Below, piece by piece: positions 11,346 through 23,360 of a DNA stretch of 64,000 nucleotides (positions are counted from its first letter, which is position 1; every line of letters begins with the position of its first letter). The DNA lies in contig CM038715.1 in NCBI GenBank assembly GCA_021613375.1, forward strand, positions 3,329,378 through 3,393,377, written 5' to 3'. The notes beneath the pieces are model-generated. The model saw only the letters and a list, made by a program, of their open reading frames with translations, was not told the DNA's origin and ran no database searches. The DNA comes from Megaleporinus macrocephalus (taxonomy: Eukaryota > Chordata > Actinopteri > Characiformes > Anostomidae). Made by a program: the position numbers and the translations under genes.

Positions 11346-12769
11346 ATCAGAGAAAGCAGTCTAGAACAGCGAGAACAGGTGAGAAAATATTTAAACATCT
11401 AAATGTTTGCTGTGGTGCTTCATCATTCTAATACAGAGCTGGCCAAAGTTGCCCCAGAGAATTACCCCAACCCAATTCTCATACCCAATGTGTACCCAAT
11501 GTTATATAATATAAACAAATGTATACCATAAGAAGTCCTTTATGTACTTAAAATAGTGCACATATATATATATATATATAAAAATTGTTTATTTATTTAT
11601 TTTCTCATATATGCAATCCTGCTGTGAGTACTTTGCAATAAAAATAAGAGGTAATGGCAGTAAAATAAACTAAAATAATAATGAAAAGCGGTTTACTTAT
11701 TACCCAACATGACTATATCTTCACAAAGGAGCAATACTGGAGCACATTACATTTAATGATTTGATGTAAAAATGAATAGAATTAGCATTTTGTGATGCGT
11801 TTAGGTGGAGCTTCTATTGGAGCTATTGTATACACCACATTCTAAAAAGCCTTCACATGTACACATACAGAATAGATGGGCCTCCAAGTTGAAAAGTCCA
11901 GACATTATCCACTGCAGTATGCCACACACAGCGAGGCAGCCATTACCAGAGATAGACACCCTCCCTGCGCAGAAAATGAGCAATTGACCCTGCCTGATTC
12001 TCCAAAACTGGCGTCGCATCATAACCTGAGGGAACGTGTTGTCATCCGAATGAGATAAGTTTATTTTCCACGATCCAGCATTTGTTCTGACAGGCAGGGA
12101 GTCTGCACGGTTGCGAAAAAGGACCAGCGGGGATCCTGTCCTCGACGCGCGGCGAGGAACGAGTGACGGGCGCGCAGCGTTTGGCCATCGCCCAAATCTC
12201 TGCCTCCACCTTCTGTGCAGGCCTCCAGCGTGGGAGAGAAGCAGGAGGCAGCAATATTGTGGAACAAATTTATCCTAATGTGAACCTGCTGGGCTGGGAC
12301 TGTGGAAGGCAAGGTGGGCTTTTCCAGGCTATTCCCACACTCCGAACCCAACACACACCCACGCACATGCACATATTTCTAATGTTCAACCTTGATGCCC
12401 ACCTCTACCCTGGCTTACCATGTTTGGATCAGGGGCAGCTTGTTTGACGGAGGGGAAATAGGTGGGTAGTGCAGGTAGACAGGGCTCACAAGCCCATATC
12501 TGAGTGATTTTTCGGAGGGTGCCAAAACCTCAGCGTTGAAGTGAGTCACTACCTGCAGCTGCAGCCAATCCCCTGCTGTGTAAACAACATGGTGGCTCTT
12601 ACCTGTCCAACAGAATGTCACAATGACCTTCTCATACTTTTTGCCCTTGAGTGAGGAGCAATAACTTTTAGCATGATCACTGTTATTCACTTTAGTTTAT
12701 TTTTTAACAAATCTAAACAGGTAGCAGAATCACCAGTACATATTACCATCCACAAGCTTGGATTGACTT
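11346..12769. other. Intergenic, includes a GC- and CpG-rich patch
   Basis: Around 12100-12180 the sequence becomes CpG-rich (cctcgacgcgcggcgagg, acgggcgcgcagcg), unlike the surrounding AT-rich DNA. Overlapping frames of 60 to 103 codons run across it on both strands, but none has a recognisable domain or clear splice sites. It could be a small CpG island, an unrecognised exon or a regulatory element. The rest is unassigned. Confidence 0.4.
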
Positions 12770-12879
12770 CAAATATGAATCTTTTTTATTATTTTTATAT
12801 AGAATAACAGTTTATATTATGTTGGATATATACTGGATACTGAATACTGAAAGCGAAACCCTAGAAGTAAAAATCAAGA

Positions 12880-13085
12880 ATGAATGAAGATGTAGTCTAC
12901 AGTAATGAATCTACAGTAATCAGTAATTAAAAAGAAACAACAGCCTAACCAATTTCAGAAGCTTATCAGAACTTATAAAAAATAATAATAATAAAATCAG
13001 CTGTTACGAGCCCAGTCACAGACCCTAACACCAGTTTGTAATAAAGGACTATTCACTAAAACCTCTGTAACGTATAGTTGACTCT
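12880..13085. repeat. Local direct duplication, copy b
   Basis: This is the partner of 11133-11345. It is bracketed by a second pair of repeats at about 12780-12845 and 13083-13135 (attattttta, agaataacagtttatattat, ggatactgaa), so this 360-bp stretch has been duplicated more than once. Confidence 0.8.
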
Positions 13086-13139
13086 TTTTTTATTATTTTT
13101 ATTTAGAATAACAGTTTATATTATACCGGATACTGAACG

Positions 13140-15589
13140 CTAACGTTTTGAGTATTTGGGGATCAGCGGGTAGTTATTAAATAATCATTTATATGCTATA
13201 ATGATCTGTTTATAATGGTGAGTTTTGGAGAATTGGGTATTAAAACATACTTCTTGTAAACAAGATGTTTCTCCAATAGTTCTTTGGTAAAGACAAGGGT
13301 TCCATGTATTACAAGAACACTCAAAGAACCATGTACATGCCCATCTCCACCACTTTTGTATTTCAAGCTTATAACAACAGAAGAACCTTTTAGGTGATTT
13401 ATAGGACTATTTTTAAAAAGGACCCTATACAGAACCACATATATATTTTTTATGCATAAAACATTATAGCAGCTCAATAGCATCTTAAAACTTGCAATGC
13501 AGAATTCATTTATCAGATTATCATTTTTGCAAACAAACTATTTTCATTTTCTTGAAAACATGGAATTATAGGACAGACAGACAAAAGAATTCAGTTAAAA
13601 TACTACAACAAACAGAGAGACAGAGAGTCAGTTCAAAAACTTATTAATAAATATACATACTGACAGACAAACTCAAGACTTGTTAGAAAGATAAACAGTG
13701 TTCAAGCGCACTGGCGTACTTATTTACAGCCTTAGTACAGTCAATATCATCACAAGGAACTAACTAATTAATTAATTACTAACTAATAGACTAGCTGTGC
13801 TGTTAATGCTTTACAATATGTTTATGGTTTAAGCTTAGAACTCATCAGTCAAACAAACATTCAACAGTGCCTTTTTACTTTCTATTTAAATTCCTTTCTT
13901 CGTCCTTTAACTGTAAATACTATACAAAATAAAAGTTACCACTTAAATTTCAGCATCAGACGCGGCTCAGCCTTCACTCTGACTGATCACAACACTGAGC
14001 ACAAATATTTTCCGATGTGCAATTCCTAACACAGCGGGGTGGGGGGTGGGGGGGTGGGGGTGGAGGTTTGTATTCCACGGCCACAAATGAGCAGTCTGTG
14101 GTATTTTCAAACTGAAGAGTGGGCGGTGAAAGGTGGTGGGGGGGGTGGGGGGATGATTTCCATAGCAACAGCAGGGTCCCCAGCTGTCACGTTTGGGCAG
14201 AGATAGGTGTCGTGAGCTCAGGGACCACTTAACCCCAACAGCATTTCAACTTAGGAAGTTCAGGCGCTGCTGAAAATCTGTGCAGCAGCTCCACTTAAAA
14301 TGCAAACTGTAGACCCGGGGGAGAGGACCAGCAGAGCCTGAATTAACCCAGGAGCACAGACACCGTGCACGGGCTCTTTAGACGTAATTAAGCATCAATG
14401 TCAGGCATGTCAGCGGATGAAGTGTGGGGAAAAACAATGACTCCGAGGAGATCAGCACCCCCGACTAAACAGCGGCCCACTTGAGAATTGAATGCGTGTT
14501 CGTTTCAGGTGCTTGTGTCTAAAAATGATTTGGAGTCGGGAATTGAAGAGGATTTTTATTTTTACATTATGCATAAAAGTTTCTTTAAAAAAATACTAAA
14601 AGCTGTGCTGAAGGATTGCCTGCGACCAGTAACAGGACGTGCACATGCTTCAGCGCTTTACTGTCGCCCAATTTCCCGGATTTACGCGGAACAAAAGCCG
14701 TTTAACTGATGTTCAACTAAGCGTTATTAATGAGGCTGTATTCTAATTGCCAGATCAATAATTTCAGACTCTATTAACGGAGCACTTTTTGGAAGAGGTG
14801 GGCGCCGGCAGGCTTCCTTTGAAAACAGTTTTGTTTTTTTTTCTCCCCGGTCCTTCACCGTGACACACATTATCACTGACAGCTCCAACAAAAAGCCGCT
14901 GTTGCTTTTGAAAGGGAGAACGGGGCATTGTCCCTGCTGGAACCCTTCTGGACGTCTAATCAAGCAGCCATCTTTCACTGCGGGAAGAGGGAGGGAACAG
15001 ACCCCAGCCCATGCTTCTCTACCCCCAGGGACCCTTCAGCCAGCTTTAGGGGCCAAATGAGGTGTAAGTCTATTAAAAGGGAGTTTGTGCCCCAATCACA
15101 GACCCACTGGGAGCGCCTGCCTTGTCATTCAGGTGCAGCTAATTTTCCTTATGCTCCTCACGGCTCGACACGAGGCCTCAACAGAGCTGGCTGAAAGGAG
15201 ATCAGACGTCAAGAGATTATTATAGAGATCAGACCTTAAGCGATGATTATAGATGTCAGACGTTCTAAGGCTATGACACAAACTAAACCCTCACTGACAA
15301 TTATTTGGAAGTGTTTGCTGATACTCAGAAGTTACTACAGCACGCTGAGCTCATGTTAATTATTTAATTAGCTCCAAAGTACAGATTTACAATTATAACT
15401 TTTTTTATACACAGCCTCCTCACTTTCAGAGGCTCAACAATAATTGGACAACTAGATGCTCAGTTGCTCTGTTGATAGACGTGTGTAATTTTCTTAATAT
15501 TTCACAAGCATGTAAGCAGATAAAAGACATGGAGTTGATTTTAAGAACGACATTTAATTTTGGATTCGGTAGCTGGTAAATCAGGTAGA
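13140..15589. other. Intergenic, with G-rich tracts and possible conserved non-coding DNA
   Basis: No gene was recognised. Two G-runs lie at 14036-14064 and 14132-14152 on the plus strand. From about 14170 to 15190 the sequence has few repeats and balanced composition, with TAATTA-like and CAGCTG-like motifs. Short frames on both strands have no domain. This part is a candidate conserved non-coding block. Confidence 0.4.
14036..14064 (+). repeat. G-rich tract, possible G-quadruplex
   Basis: Runs of 4, 6, 7 and 5 G separated by single T residues satisfy the usual G3+N1-7 quadruplex pattern. A second G-rich stretch follows at 14132-14152. Confidence 0.8.
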
Positions 15590-15711
15590 TTGCCTCTGGC
15601 TTGCTCACTGGGGGGATATATATTATAACTGTCTGTTTTTAAAACTCTGTAAAGCTGTTTTTCGTTGTAAAAAGCGTTATATAAATAAACTTGACTTGAC
15701 TAGACCAGGTG
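15590..15711 (+). mobile_element. LINE-type 3' tail, truncated
   Basis: The segment reads gcctctggcttgctcactgg, ...aactgtctgtttttaaaact, ctgtaaagctg, then atataaataaacttgacttg. It matches the 3' half of the copy at 29690-29911 and ends in the TTGACTTGAC short repeat of this fish retroelement family. Confidence 0.75.
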
Positions 15712-15927
15712 AAAGTTTGTTAAATAACATGTAAAAGCTGAATGCTTCAAAACTTACTGGACACTGCATTACAGCGCAGATAGATAATGAAAGAAATCAC
15801 ACTGCTGAACAGAATACAGATACCATGAGTTTCCTTCCATGCTTAAATTCCTTAAATACTGCAGAATTTAATAAATATTGTAGTTTATTACAACAAAAAT
15901 CCATTTACAAATATGACCATAAATATG

Positions 15928-16745
15928 GCATATCGATCGGCTATGTATCAGTGATTGGCCGATATTTCTCCAGTTTAGCCAATCCCGAGAGCCGATCGAT
16001 GGCGTTAAACCAATGAGCCAAATTTCTGTATTTCCAGCTAGCGTTTCATCCAGGAAGAGGAGACCTCCAGCCAGCTCCCTGCAATTCCTATCTGAACCAC
16101 TAGGTGGAAATACATACACTTTCATTTTACACACACTGACTAAAGCAGCGGCCTCACGAGAGCAGTTTACGGTGTTTATCCGCATGCACTGATAGAAAAC
16201 ATCGTCCGTCTGGCAGTGTTTACCGTATGAGACTCAGACTCATCCAGGACGTTCTGTAACATCTGTATCATCAGCGTGTCTCGTGTGGAAAACCAAAACA
16301 AAGATATTTAACATATTAATCTGATACTAATCTGATACTAATCTGATACTAGTCTGATACTAATCTGATACGGTACTTAAGAGACACCATGCAGCTGAAT
16401 ACAGTGAGTATCAGTAACAGCAGAGCTAGCACACACAGCTAACACTAAACTAATAACCCAGAAACCCATACAGACCAGATCTGACAGGTACGAACAGAAC
16501 AGCAGCAGAAATTCAATATTCTACATTTAATGATTACAGATTTAGTTTAAAATAAGTCTAAAATTAGTCTGTGTTTAATGACTGCAGTTTTAACTGTTTT
16601 TATTTTATTAACTTTTTTAATTTTAAGTTAAGGGTCTAAATGTAATGATTACTGTATTGTTGATATTTGTTTGATTTACTTTGTTTATTTACTGTTAAAT
16701 TTGTTACAAATATTATGCTGTTTCATATGAGCTCATTAATAATGG
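15928..16745. mobile_element. Truncated hAT-like element, family B
   Basis: It is the inverted counterpart of 55418-56354 over most of its length. Shared blocks (one strand complemented) include gaaaacatcgtccgtctggc, gcggcctcacgaga and tcaatattctacatttaatg. It holds five near-tandem 11-bp units (taatctgatac) at about 16325-16375; the 55.9-kb copy has three related ones. Both ends are missing relative to the full copy. Confidence 0.8.
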
Positions 16746-16988
16746 TAATAATAATTACACATATGATCCAGAAGCTAATGTAGAAGTGAGCTAATAGAAA
16801 AAGAAAATACAGCACAACAAAATAAAAAACAAATAATTCAAACCATCTGAAGCATAAAGTGCTTAAAAACCCACTTACTCATTTTTAATTCTTTCTAGAA
16901 CACGCTTCTTCAGGTTTACTATCCTGTGGCTCTCTTAAGTTTTAAGGATGAGCAGGCTTCTGAGGCATGAGATTCTATACCTCTATAT

Positions 16989-18119
16989 CAGGTGTATTTA
17001 ATTAGAGTCCAGTAAGGTCCAGTTAGAGGAGATCTCCTCAGGTCGGTCTGGACCATCATCATCTCTAACATGTGTTCTGATTCAGTGGTGTATCCTGTTT
17101 ACTGAAGTAGTCTAGTATCAGCATCTCATACCATCAGCTACTGAAACACCAACACACCACACATACCGTTCAGTATATTTCAGTATATTTACCATTTAAA
17201 TACTGAACTGAATTAATTATTTATAAACTAATAATAAATGTCTTTTACTCACTTCAATAAAAAACAAGAGCTACATTAAAAAAACAATGTTTTTTTAAAA
17301 AAGTGTTTATTTATAGAAGCAGTAAATAAAGTTGCATCTTCTTGTTAACTCACATCTGGACTTCTCCACTCGCTTTTTCCTCCGACCCCTGCTTGTCGCT
17401 TCCTACCTCGCCTGTGTGTGCGCCACACGCACAAATCTGCACAGATCTGATTGGCTGTGGAGCCTTTGGTGATCTTGTAACCCACGTGACTGGCCTGTGA
17501 GTTTACTGCATCGCAAAGCCAGAATTAAATCGTTCTCAATAGTTTATGGGTTTGGGTCTGCATTAGACAACGTCTGGTAGGGGTGGGCGATATGGCCCTA
17601 CAATAATATCTCGATATTTCATGGTATTTTTGTGATAACAATACTCTTGGTGATATGACAAAACACTTAATTGAAAAAAAACATTTCAAGAATTCACTAC
17701 TGCAACAAAATGAAAATGAAATTTTATTTTTGCATACGATATGATATGATATGACACACCCCTAACTGAGATATTAAAAAATACAAGAATTTTCATCAGA
17801 TTGTAACAGAAGTCAGTGATCCAGAATGTCATGATACTAAATAATGCACTCCAAATATCTCCATATATCCAGGACTGAAGTAAAGTGAATGATACTGGAG
17901 ATAAAATCTGTCTCTAGTAGATATATAATGAGAAATGAGAAAAGTGTGAGTTTTTATTTTACTAAAAACAGTAAAAGTAGTACCTGATGTGATAATTAGT
18001 GATGGGTGATATGGCATGATATTTCAGGGTATAATATTGTTTACCATATTCAAAATGTTGGCAATATTATTGTGTACGATACAATATGGCACACCCCTAA
18101 CGTCTATTAGTGACCTCTG
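16989..18119. mobile_element. hAT-like element, family A copy 2, interrupted
   Basis: The left end is CAGGTGTATTTAATTAG and the right end is ...tattagtgacctctg. It is flanked by ctctatat (16981-16988) and ctctagat (18120-18127), a 7-of-8 match to an 8-bp target duplication typical of hAT. Removing the nested insertion at 17578-18099 and its duplicated target leaves about 600 bp homologous to 8704-9495. Confidence 0.75.
17578..18099. mobile_element. hAT-like MITE nested inside family A copy 2
   Basis: It starts TAGGGGTGGGCGATATGGCC and ends ...atggcacacccccta-like (acacccctaa), giving matching inverted termini. Flanks are acgtctgg and acgtctat (6 of 8). Continuity of the host element is restored when it is removed, as shown by family A copy 1. 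A second inner terminus (tgacacacccct, about 17752-17764) and a TGATGGGTGATATGGC start near 18000 suggest it is itself composite. Confidence 0.75.
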
Positions 18120-19436
18120 CTCTAGATCTACTATGACTACTAAGTTTTATTCGTGTAGAACCGCTTTATTTTAAGTTTTAATAGAGGCAGTCTGTCAAGT
18201 TAAGAGAAGGGGTACTAATACAAATCTGAATATTATTCAGATTAACATTTTCTTTATATGAACAGACATTTATATGAAAGACACTTTATATGGATTCTTT
18301 ATATACATTATATGAATGACTGTTTCTTACTCTGAAACAACAAACCAAACAAGTTATGAATTGCAGCGAATGATCAATACGGTAACCAGGGGCAACACAG
18401 ACTTATACTGCAGTATATGATGTAATAAATACACTGACTAGTTCAACGCAGTTAATTCCCTATTTGATCACTTGGGTCTTTTCAATCTCCTGCACAAGAG
18501 GAACACACTAAATTCATATTAATACATAAATTATATAAATGACTAAAAACTACTCCAGAAAAATGCACACAATGAGAAAAAGATTATGAATGATATGAAA
18601 GAGAGAGAGGAGAGCACGGAGAGTATCATTCCATCATTACTGAAAGGAAGAAAAAAAAAAACATTTATCAGGGCAAAGAGTGAAAATGGCCCCAGACCTC
18701 GTTCAATCACAGCAATGAAATGGGATCCTCACTTTATCAAAATGAAAACCGCCACCAAGATTGGGAAAGTAACAATTGCATTCACGACCCTCCACACTAA
18801 AAGAGCTAATTAAAAGGAAAGCAATTTCAGCATCGCACATTCAAACTCTTTAATTGAAAAGAAAATAAATACCAGCAGGAAAAAAAGAGGCTGAAAGATT
18901 GAGGAAGGGAGTGTACGTTCGGTCACCGAGGCAGATGGCAACAAATAGCTGAAAATTGTAAAGTCAATGGCAGCTTAAGGACTTAAGGACCAATTCCATA
19001 TGGTATCAAAGAGCTAATTGAAGCTTTTTGAACTGAAGTTCCAATCTGGTACAACTTCAAGTTTAATTTAAAAGTTTTCATTTTTTTTAAGAGTAATTCT
19101 GAATTTCATTTGCATATAGAGACTCAAAAAAAGACTCGGGGAAAGCCATAACGTGCTGTGCACTTAAAAAACTCCATGCTGTTGTGGCTTCTTTTTCCGG
19201 GCTTGTTCTTGACTTGGTAATTGTTTGATCATTCAACTCTGAGGTCTAATTTACCCCCTGCTGGGCGGGCTGTGTGCTACGCCGTTTTTGTGAAACATTT
19301 AGCTGACTCTGAAATGAGCCGGTGGCGGAAAAGGCCTGGGTTCCATGTACGGTCACCTATTTATAGACAAGTCTGTTTGCATTTTCATCAACATTAACCC
19401 TTTGGGCAGTGGCTGCCCATATGTTGGGCTTTCAAA

Positions 19437-19472
19437 CCCCCCCCCCCCCCCACCCCCCCCCCCCCCCCACCC
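19437..19472 (-). repeat. Poly-C tract, G-quadruplex on the minus strand
   Basis: About 33 C residues are broken only by single A residues at 19452 and 19469. The complementary strand is a run of 15, 16 and 3 G, strong quadruplex/i-motif material. Assembly length here may be unreliable. Confidence 0.9.
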
Positions 19473-20535
19473 TCACCAACAAAGTCGTTTAGACACGAGC
19501 TACACTTTTTCTTTTTCAGCTTTGTATAAAATTCCCTTCCAAAAGATACCGCTCTCATTTCATGATTCTTTATTTTTCATTATTTGTTATTTGGATCTTT
19601 ACATATTCAGTATTTATACAGTTTGCAAAATACTACTCCAAAATACTCCAGCACTGGCTGGCTGCAAACTCACTGACGCTGATGCTAGCTTCAATGGTTT
19701 GGTTTATCAATTCTTCTTTGGGAAATACTCTTTATTAGTTTGGTGATGCTCTCCTCCACACACTAACTAAGATCTTATACATCTCCTGCTGCTCTGTCTT
19801 TGACTTAACAAGTAAATAACATCTCACTCTTTCCACAAAGCTCTTGACTAAGTTTTTAGATAAAGACAGAAACTCAACGATTGTAAGTCATGCAGCTAAA
19901 CAAAGACCTCTCCCTGACTGTGATAAAGTGTTTAAAGCTATTTTTCCCAAAAATACACAACACAATGTCATATTTTAGGAGCCCCCTCTACCAAAATTTA
20001 GATTTTGAGACATTAAGGTGGTCCAAGGGGTTAACTGCACCCCCTATGTTTGACACAAATATTACAGAACTGAAGCAAACGATGCCCCCTCAGACATTTA
20101 CCACGAAACAAACACAACAAGACCTGCACACACCTAACATGTAAATACATTCCATGTCTCACAAACCTAATTGCTAATACATGTCAAATCTGATTTGAGG
20201 CTTCATTTAAGAGCAACTCCTGACATTTCACGTCCCAAACTGTCCCTGACCTCCCAGCGTTCCCTGCTGTTCCTATTCTTCCGTTCCATCAGTCAAAATA
20301 TGAGGAATATTAACCAAACTCCGCCCGCCTTTCTTCCAGAGCCATAGGAGGCCTATTAATCCAGAAGAGACACCTCTCCAGAGAATCGCGCCGCTCCTGA
20401 CAGCATGTGGCCTATTGTTCAGTGTCATTTACATCAGTGCCCTCCAAATCATTGTCAGGTTTACAGATCTCACCGCTGACTGTACTGCGCAGCAACAGCA
20501 GCAACAGACGTATAACAAGTGCTAAGGGGACGTGT

Positions 20536-20568
<33 letters not shown>
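20536..20568. repeat. (CA)n microsatellite
   Basis: About 16 CA dinucleotides. Confidence 0.95.
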
Positions 20569-20571
<3 letters not shown>

Positions 20572-20951
20572 CCAAAATCCAGCCTGCACTATGATGTTGG
20601 GATTTTAAACTTGCAGGCCAAATATGCCACACAGCACAAGCTTTGTTCCAGCTAACTGCTGTTCAATGACGCCCACTGTGGTGTGTGTAGCCATCGCTAA
20701 GCGGCTATCATGCTTAAGGCCGCTGCACACTGATCCAGCTACGTTTAACCAAGTCCCCTTCGTGTGTACATGTGTCATGCAGGGCTATGCATGCTCCAGT
20801 TTCTAAGTGTTAATAAAGCTTCACAGTAAACACCAACAGGGCTTACAGTAAAACACAGAGCCTCACTGGGAGAGTTTGTTGGAACAAACTAAAAAATTTG
20901 ATAAATGCTATTCAGTCATAACAATCAATACAACAAGAACACTTTAAACAC

Positions 20952-21175
20952 TAGGGGTGTGTTTAAAAAATCGATTTTCAATTCAAATCGATCTTCATTT
21001 GAATAACCCAGTAACGATTCATATAAACCCGAGAACAAAACATATTATAACTGAAACATCCCTAAATGAATCGATATTGAACTGAAGTTAATTGAATCGG
21101 AAATCAAATTGAATTGGGACCTTGTGAATCAGGAATCGAATCGATCCGGGAAATCAGTGGCGATACCCAGCCCTA
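20952..21175. mobile_element. Complete 224-bp hAT-like MITE
   Basis: It starts TAGGGGTGTGTTTAAAAAAT and ends ...gatacccagcccta; the termini are imperfect inverted repeats. It is flanked by ttaaacac (20944-20951) and gtaaacac (21176-21183), a 7-of-8 target duplication. The interior is rich in ATCGAT-type palindromes and has no coding capacity. Confidence 0.85.
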
Positions 21176-21600
21176 GTAAACACAGTTTTAAGCCTCAAGT
21201 CTGGAGCAATAAGATACCTGCACTATGAAGACTATGAGCAATGCTGGTTTCTCGGTGCATCACAGAGAACTTGTTCCTCCGAATGTCCTGGCGTAGTGTT
21301 AGTGCTGTGATCTCGTTTCTATCATGTTTTTCATTTAGTAATGGTAGCTAAATTGCTAATGATTCCAAGTAGCTGAGCTAGCTACCTAGCTATTATTACT
21401 ACTGAGCTATTAGTAACTTAGCTACCACTTGTCTGTGTAAAAGAACAGACATAAACACAATTCCAATACAGAAGAAATATATCATCAGATTGTCCTGCTG
21501 GTATATCATGGATTCCAGAGGTGGAGCCCCACACACAGATGTGAGCAAACGCAGTTCCACTGTAATAACAGAATGCAGTTCATCTGTTTCTCTGTATACT

Positions 21601-21950
21601 TTGTTAGCCCCTTTTACCCTGTTCTTCAGTCATCAGGACCCCCACAGAGTAGGTATTCTTTGAGTGATGGATCATTCTCAGCACTACATTGACCAACTGC
21701 CGCTGTGGCATTGAAGTAGTGGTGGTGTGTTAGTGTGCGTTGCACTGGTACGAGTCTGAACACCTCAGTGTCACTGATTAAGAACTATAAGAACTTTAGA
21801 ATGACCAGCACAAGCTGTGCAGCAACAGATGAGCTGTTGTTAAACCAACCAGGTAGGAGTGTCTAATAGAGTGGACTCTGAGTGGGCAGTGTTTAAAAAC
21901 TCCAGCAGCACTGCAGTGTCTGATCCACTTTCAGTCAACTTCAATAGAAT
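21601..21950. repeat. Common fish interspersed repeat
   Basis: The stretch contains ggatcattctcagcactaca, agtggtggtgtgttagtgtg, taggagtgtctaatagagtg and aaaaactccagcagcactgc. These belong to a high-copy repeat I recall from characiform and catfish genomes; this supports the otophysan guess. The copy is rearranged and diverged. Its transposon class is not clear to me. Confidence 0.65.
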
Positions 21951-22102
21951 CAGACCCAAAATTCTTACACTGGCCGGTCCTCATCTTTAACTCACACGTG
22001 CTGAAGCTGGAAGTTACTTCCTTTAACTGTCAGCCCACATACACGCAGAGCAGATATTCTAAAGCAAAGGAAAATTAGAGATGTGTCAGGGCATTGTATT
22101 TA

Positions 22103-22104
<2 letters not shown>

Positions 22105-22166
<62 letters not shown>
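22105..22166. repeat. (GT)n microsatellite
   Basis: About 31 uninterrupted GT units. Cys-Val and His-Thr frames over it are artefacts. Confidence 0.96.
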
Positions 22167-22167
<1 letters not shown>

Positions 22168-23065
22168 AGTGACAATGTGATCAGGAAAGCGGGGCAAATG
22201 AACGCCTTTAGTTGTGTAGCTGAAACCAGATGGGTAAGTGTACTCAACCACAGTAGCAGCTGTCACTTTCTGGGTACCGCTAAGTGCTTCACTAGTCAAC
22301 ACTTCAGCACTTCAACGAGTGTGAGCATCTCACTAACCAAAACACACACACAGACACACACGCACACAACCAATGTAAACACACAAAGACACTTCAAACA
22401 CCTGTGTCTCTCACAAGGTTCATAAAGGGGATGTGAATTACAACTACTTTTACTTTTCACTGTAACAGTGGTGGTGACAAAGAACAGAGTCACCAGAGAA
22501 AAGAAGTATATCACAGCACACATAGCAACACACTGGAAAACATTTTATTCTTTAAACACAGCAGGAGAGGAGACAAGCAGTTTGTTGTGTTGGATGAGTA
22601 ACAGATACTTTTATCAGAGTGATACACTCTCAGTGTTTCTGGTCAATTGTTTGGAGTAAAGGTAAAAAAATGGAATAACTGATTAATTAAATGTTCTGTC
22701 CAGCTTAAATGCTACAGATGAATTTGAAAATCTGCTATACAAACTGGCGAATAGAAGGCCAACATCAGCTTCCAAGTGTTTAACGAGATATGGGATAACT
22801 TTAATTCCAGTTTGTTAGTTTGCTTTGCACTCCAAACCAAGTTCTCAAACCTTGAACAATATCAAGCAGGCTTTACGTTAAAGAGAAAACCATTTCCAAC
22901 ATTATTAGCATCACAATCCCAACAGCAAACCACAGTACACAAAGCCAGAAGTAAGCAGCAGCCATGCTGTGTGATTCATCACTGACTGCAGGTTCGAGAA
23001 GATGATTCTTCATAGAGAGTAACAACTTCAATTTACTTTGTGTTGCTGTAGAAATTTAAAACTGA

Positions 23066-23360
23066 AGATAAGATAATCCTGTATTAGTCCCACAGTGGGG
23101 GAAATTCACAGAGTTACAGCAGCAAAGTGATAGCACTCTGTACAAACAATAGATAAATAAACAGTACAGTATATACAATATAAATAATAAAAAGTCAGAA
23201 CTCTTAAGATTATATTTACAAATAATTGCATGTTGCTTCTTAATTGCACAGGGGGAAATACTGCACATTACATTAAAAATTTCTATTTTCTGTAAGTGTG
23301 TAGTGTTTGTGTGTGTGTCTATGTAGTCCGCTGTGTATGTGTGGTCTGCTGGGAGCAGTG
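23066..23360 (-). mobile_element. LINE 3' UTR and tail, reverse orientation
   Basis: The start, agataagataatcctgtat then tagtcccacagtggggg, is the reverse complement of a well-known fish LINE end finishing in ATTATCTTATCT-type repeats. On the minus strand the upstream part, ctgctcccagcagaccacac, also occurs in the LINE copy at 28000-28600, so both likely belong to one family. Confidence 0.75.

Larger units (their letters stand above)
18128..20951. other. Intergenic, possible conserved non-coding DNA
   Basis: No gene was recognised. About 18580-19340 is low in repeats with several TAATTA/TTAATT homeodomain-type motifs. About 20200-20410 is similar (gaggcctattaatccagaag). A long poly-C tract at 19437-19472 and a CA microsatellite at 20536-20568 lie within. 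Conservation cannot be tested here. Confidence 0.4.

Noticed and set aside
12061..12447. 94-103 codon frames across the CpG-rich patch
   Set aside because: Frames exist on both strands as expected for GC-rich DNA with few stops; no recognisable protein.
22105..22302. Cys-Val and His-Thr repeat proteins over GT/CA arrays (also near 33.3, 34.0, 35.3, 39.2 kb)
   Set aside because: Frames arise from dinucleotide repeats; no start context, domains or splice structure.
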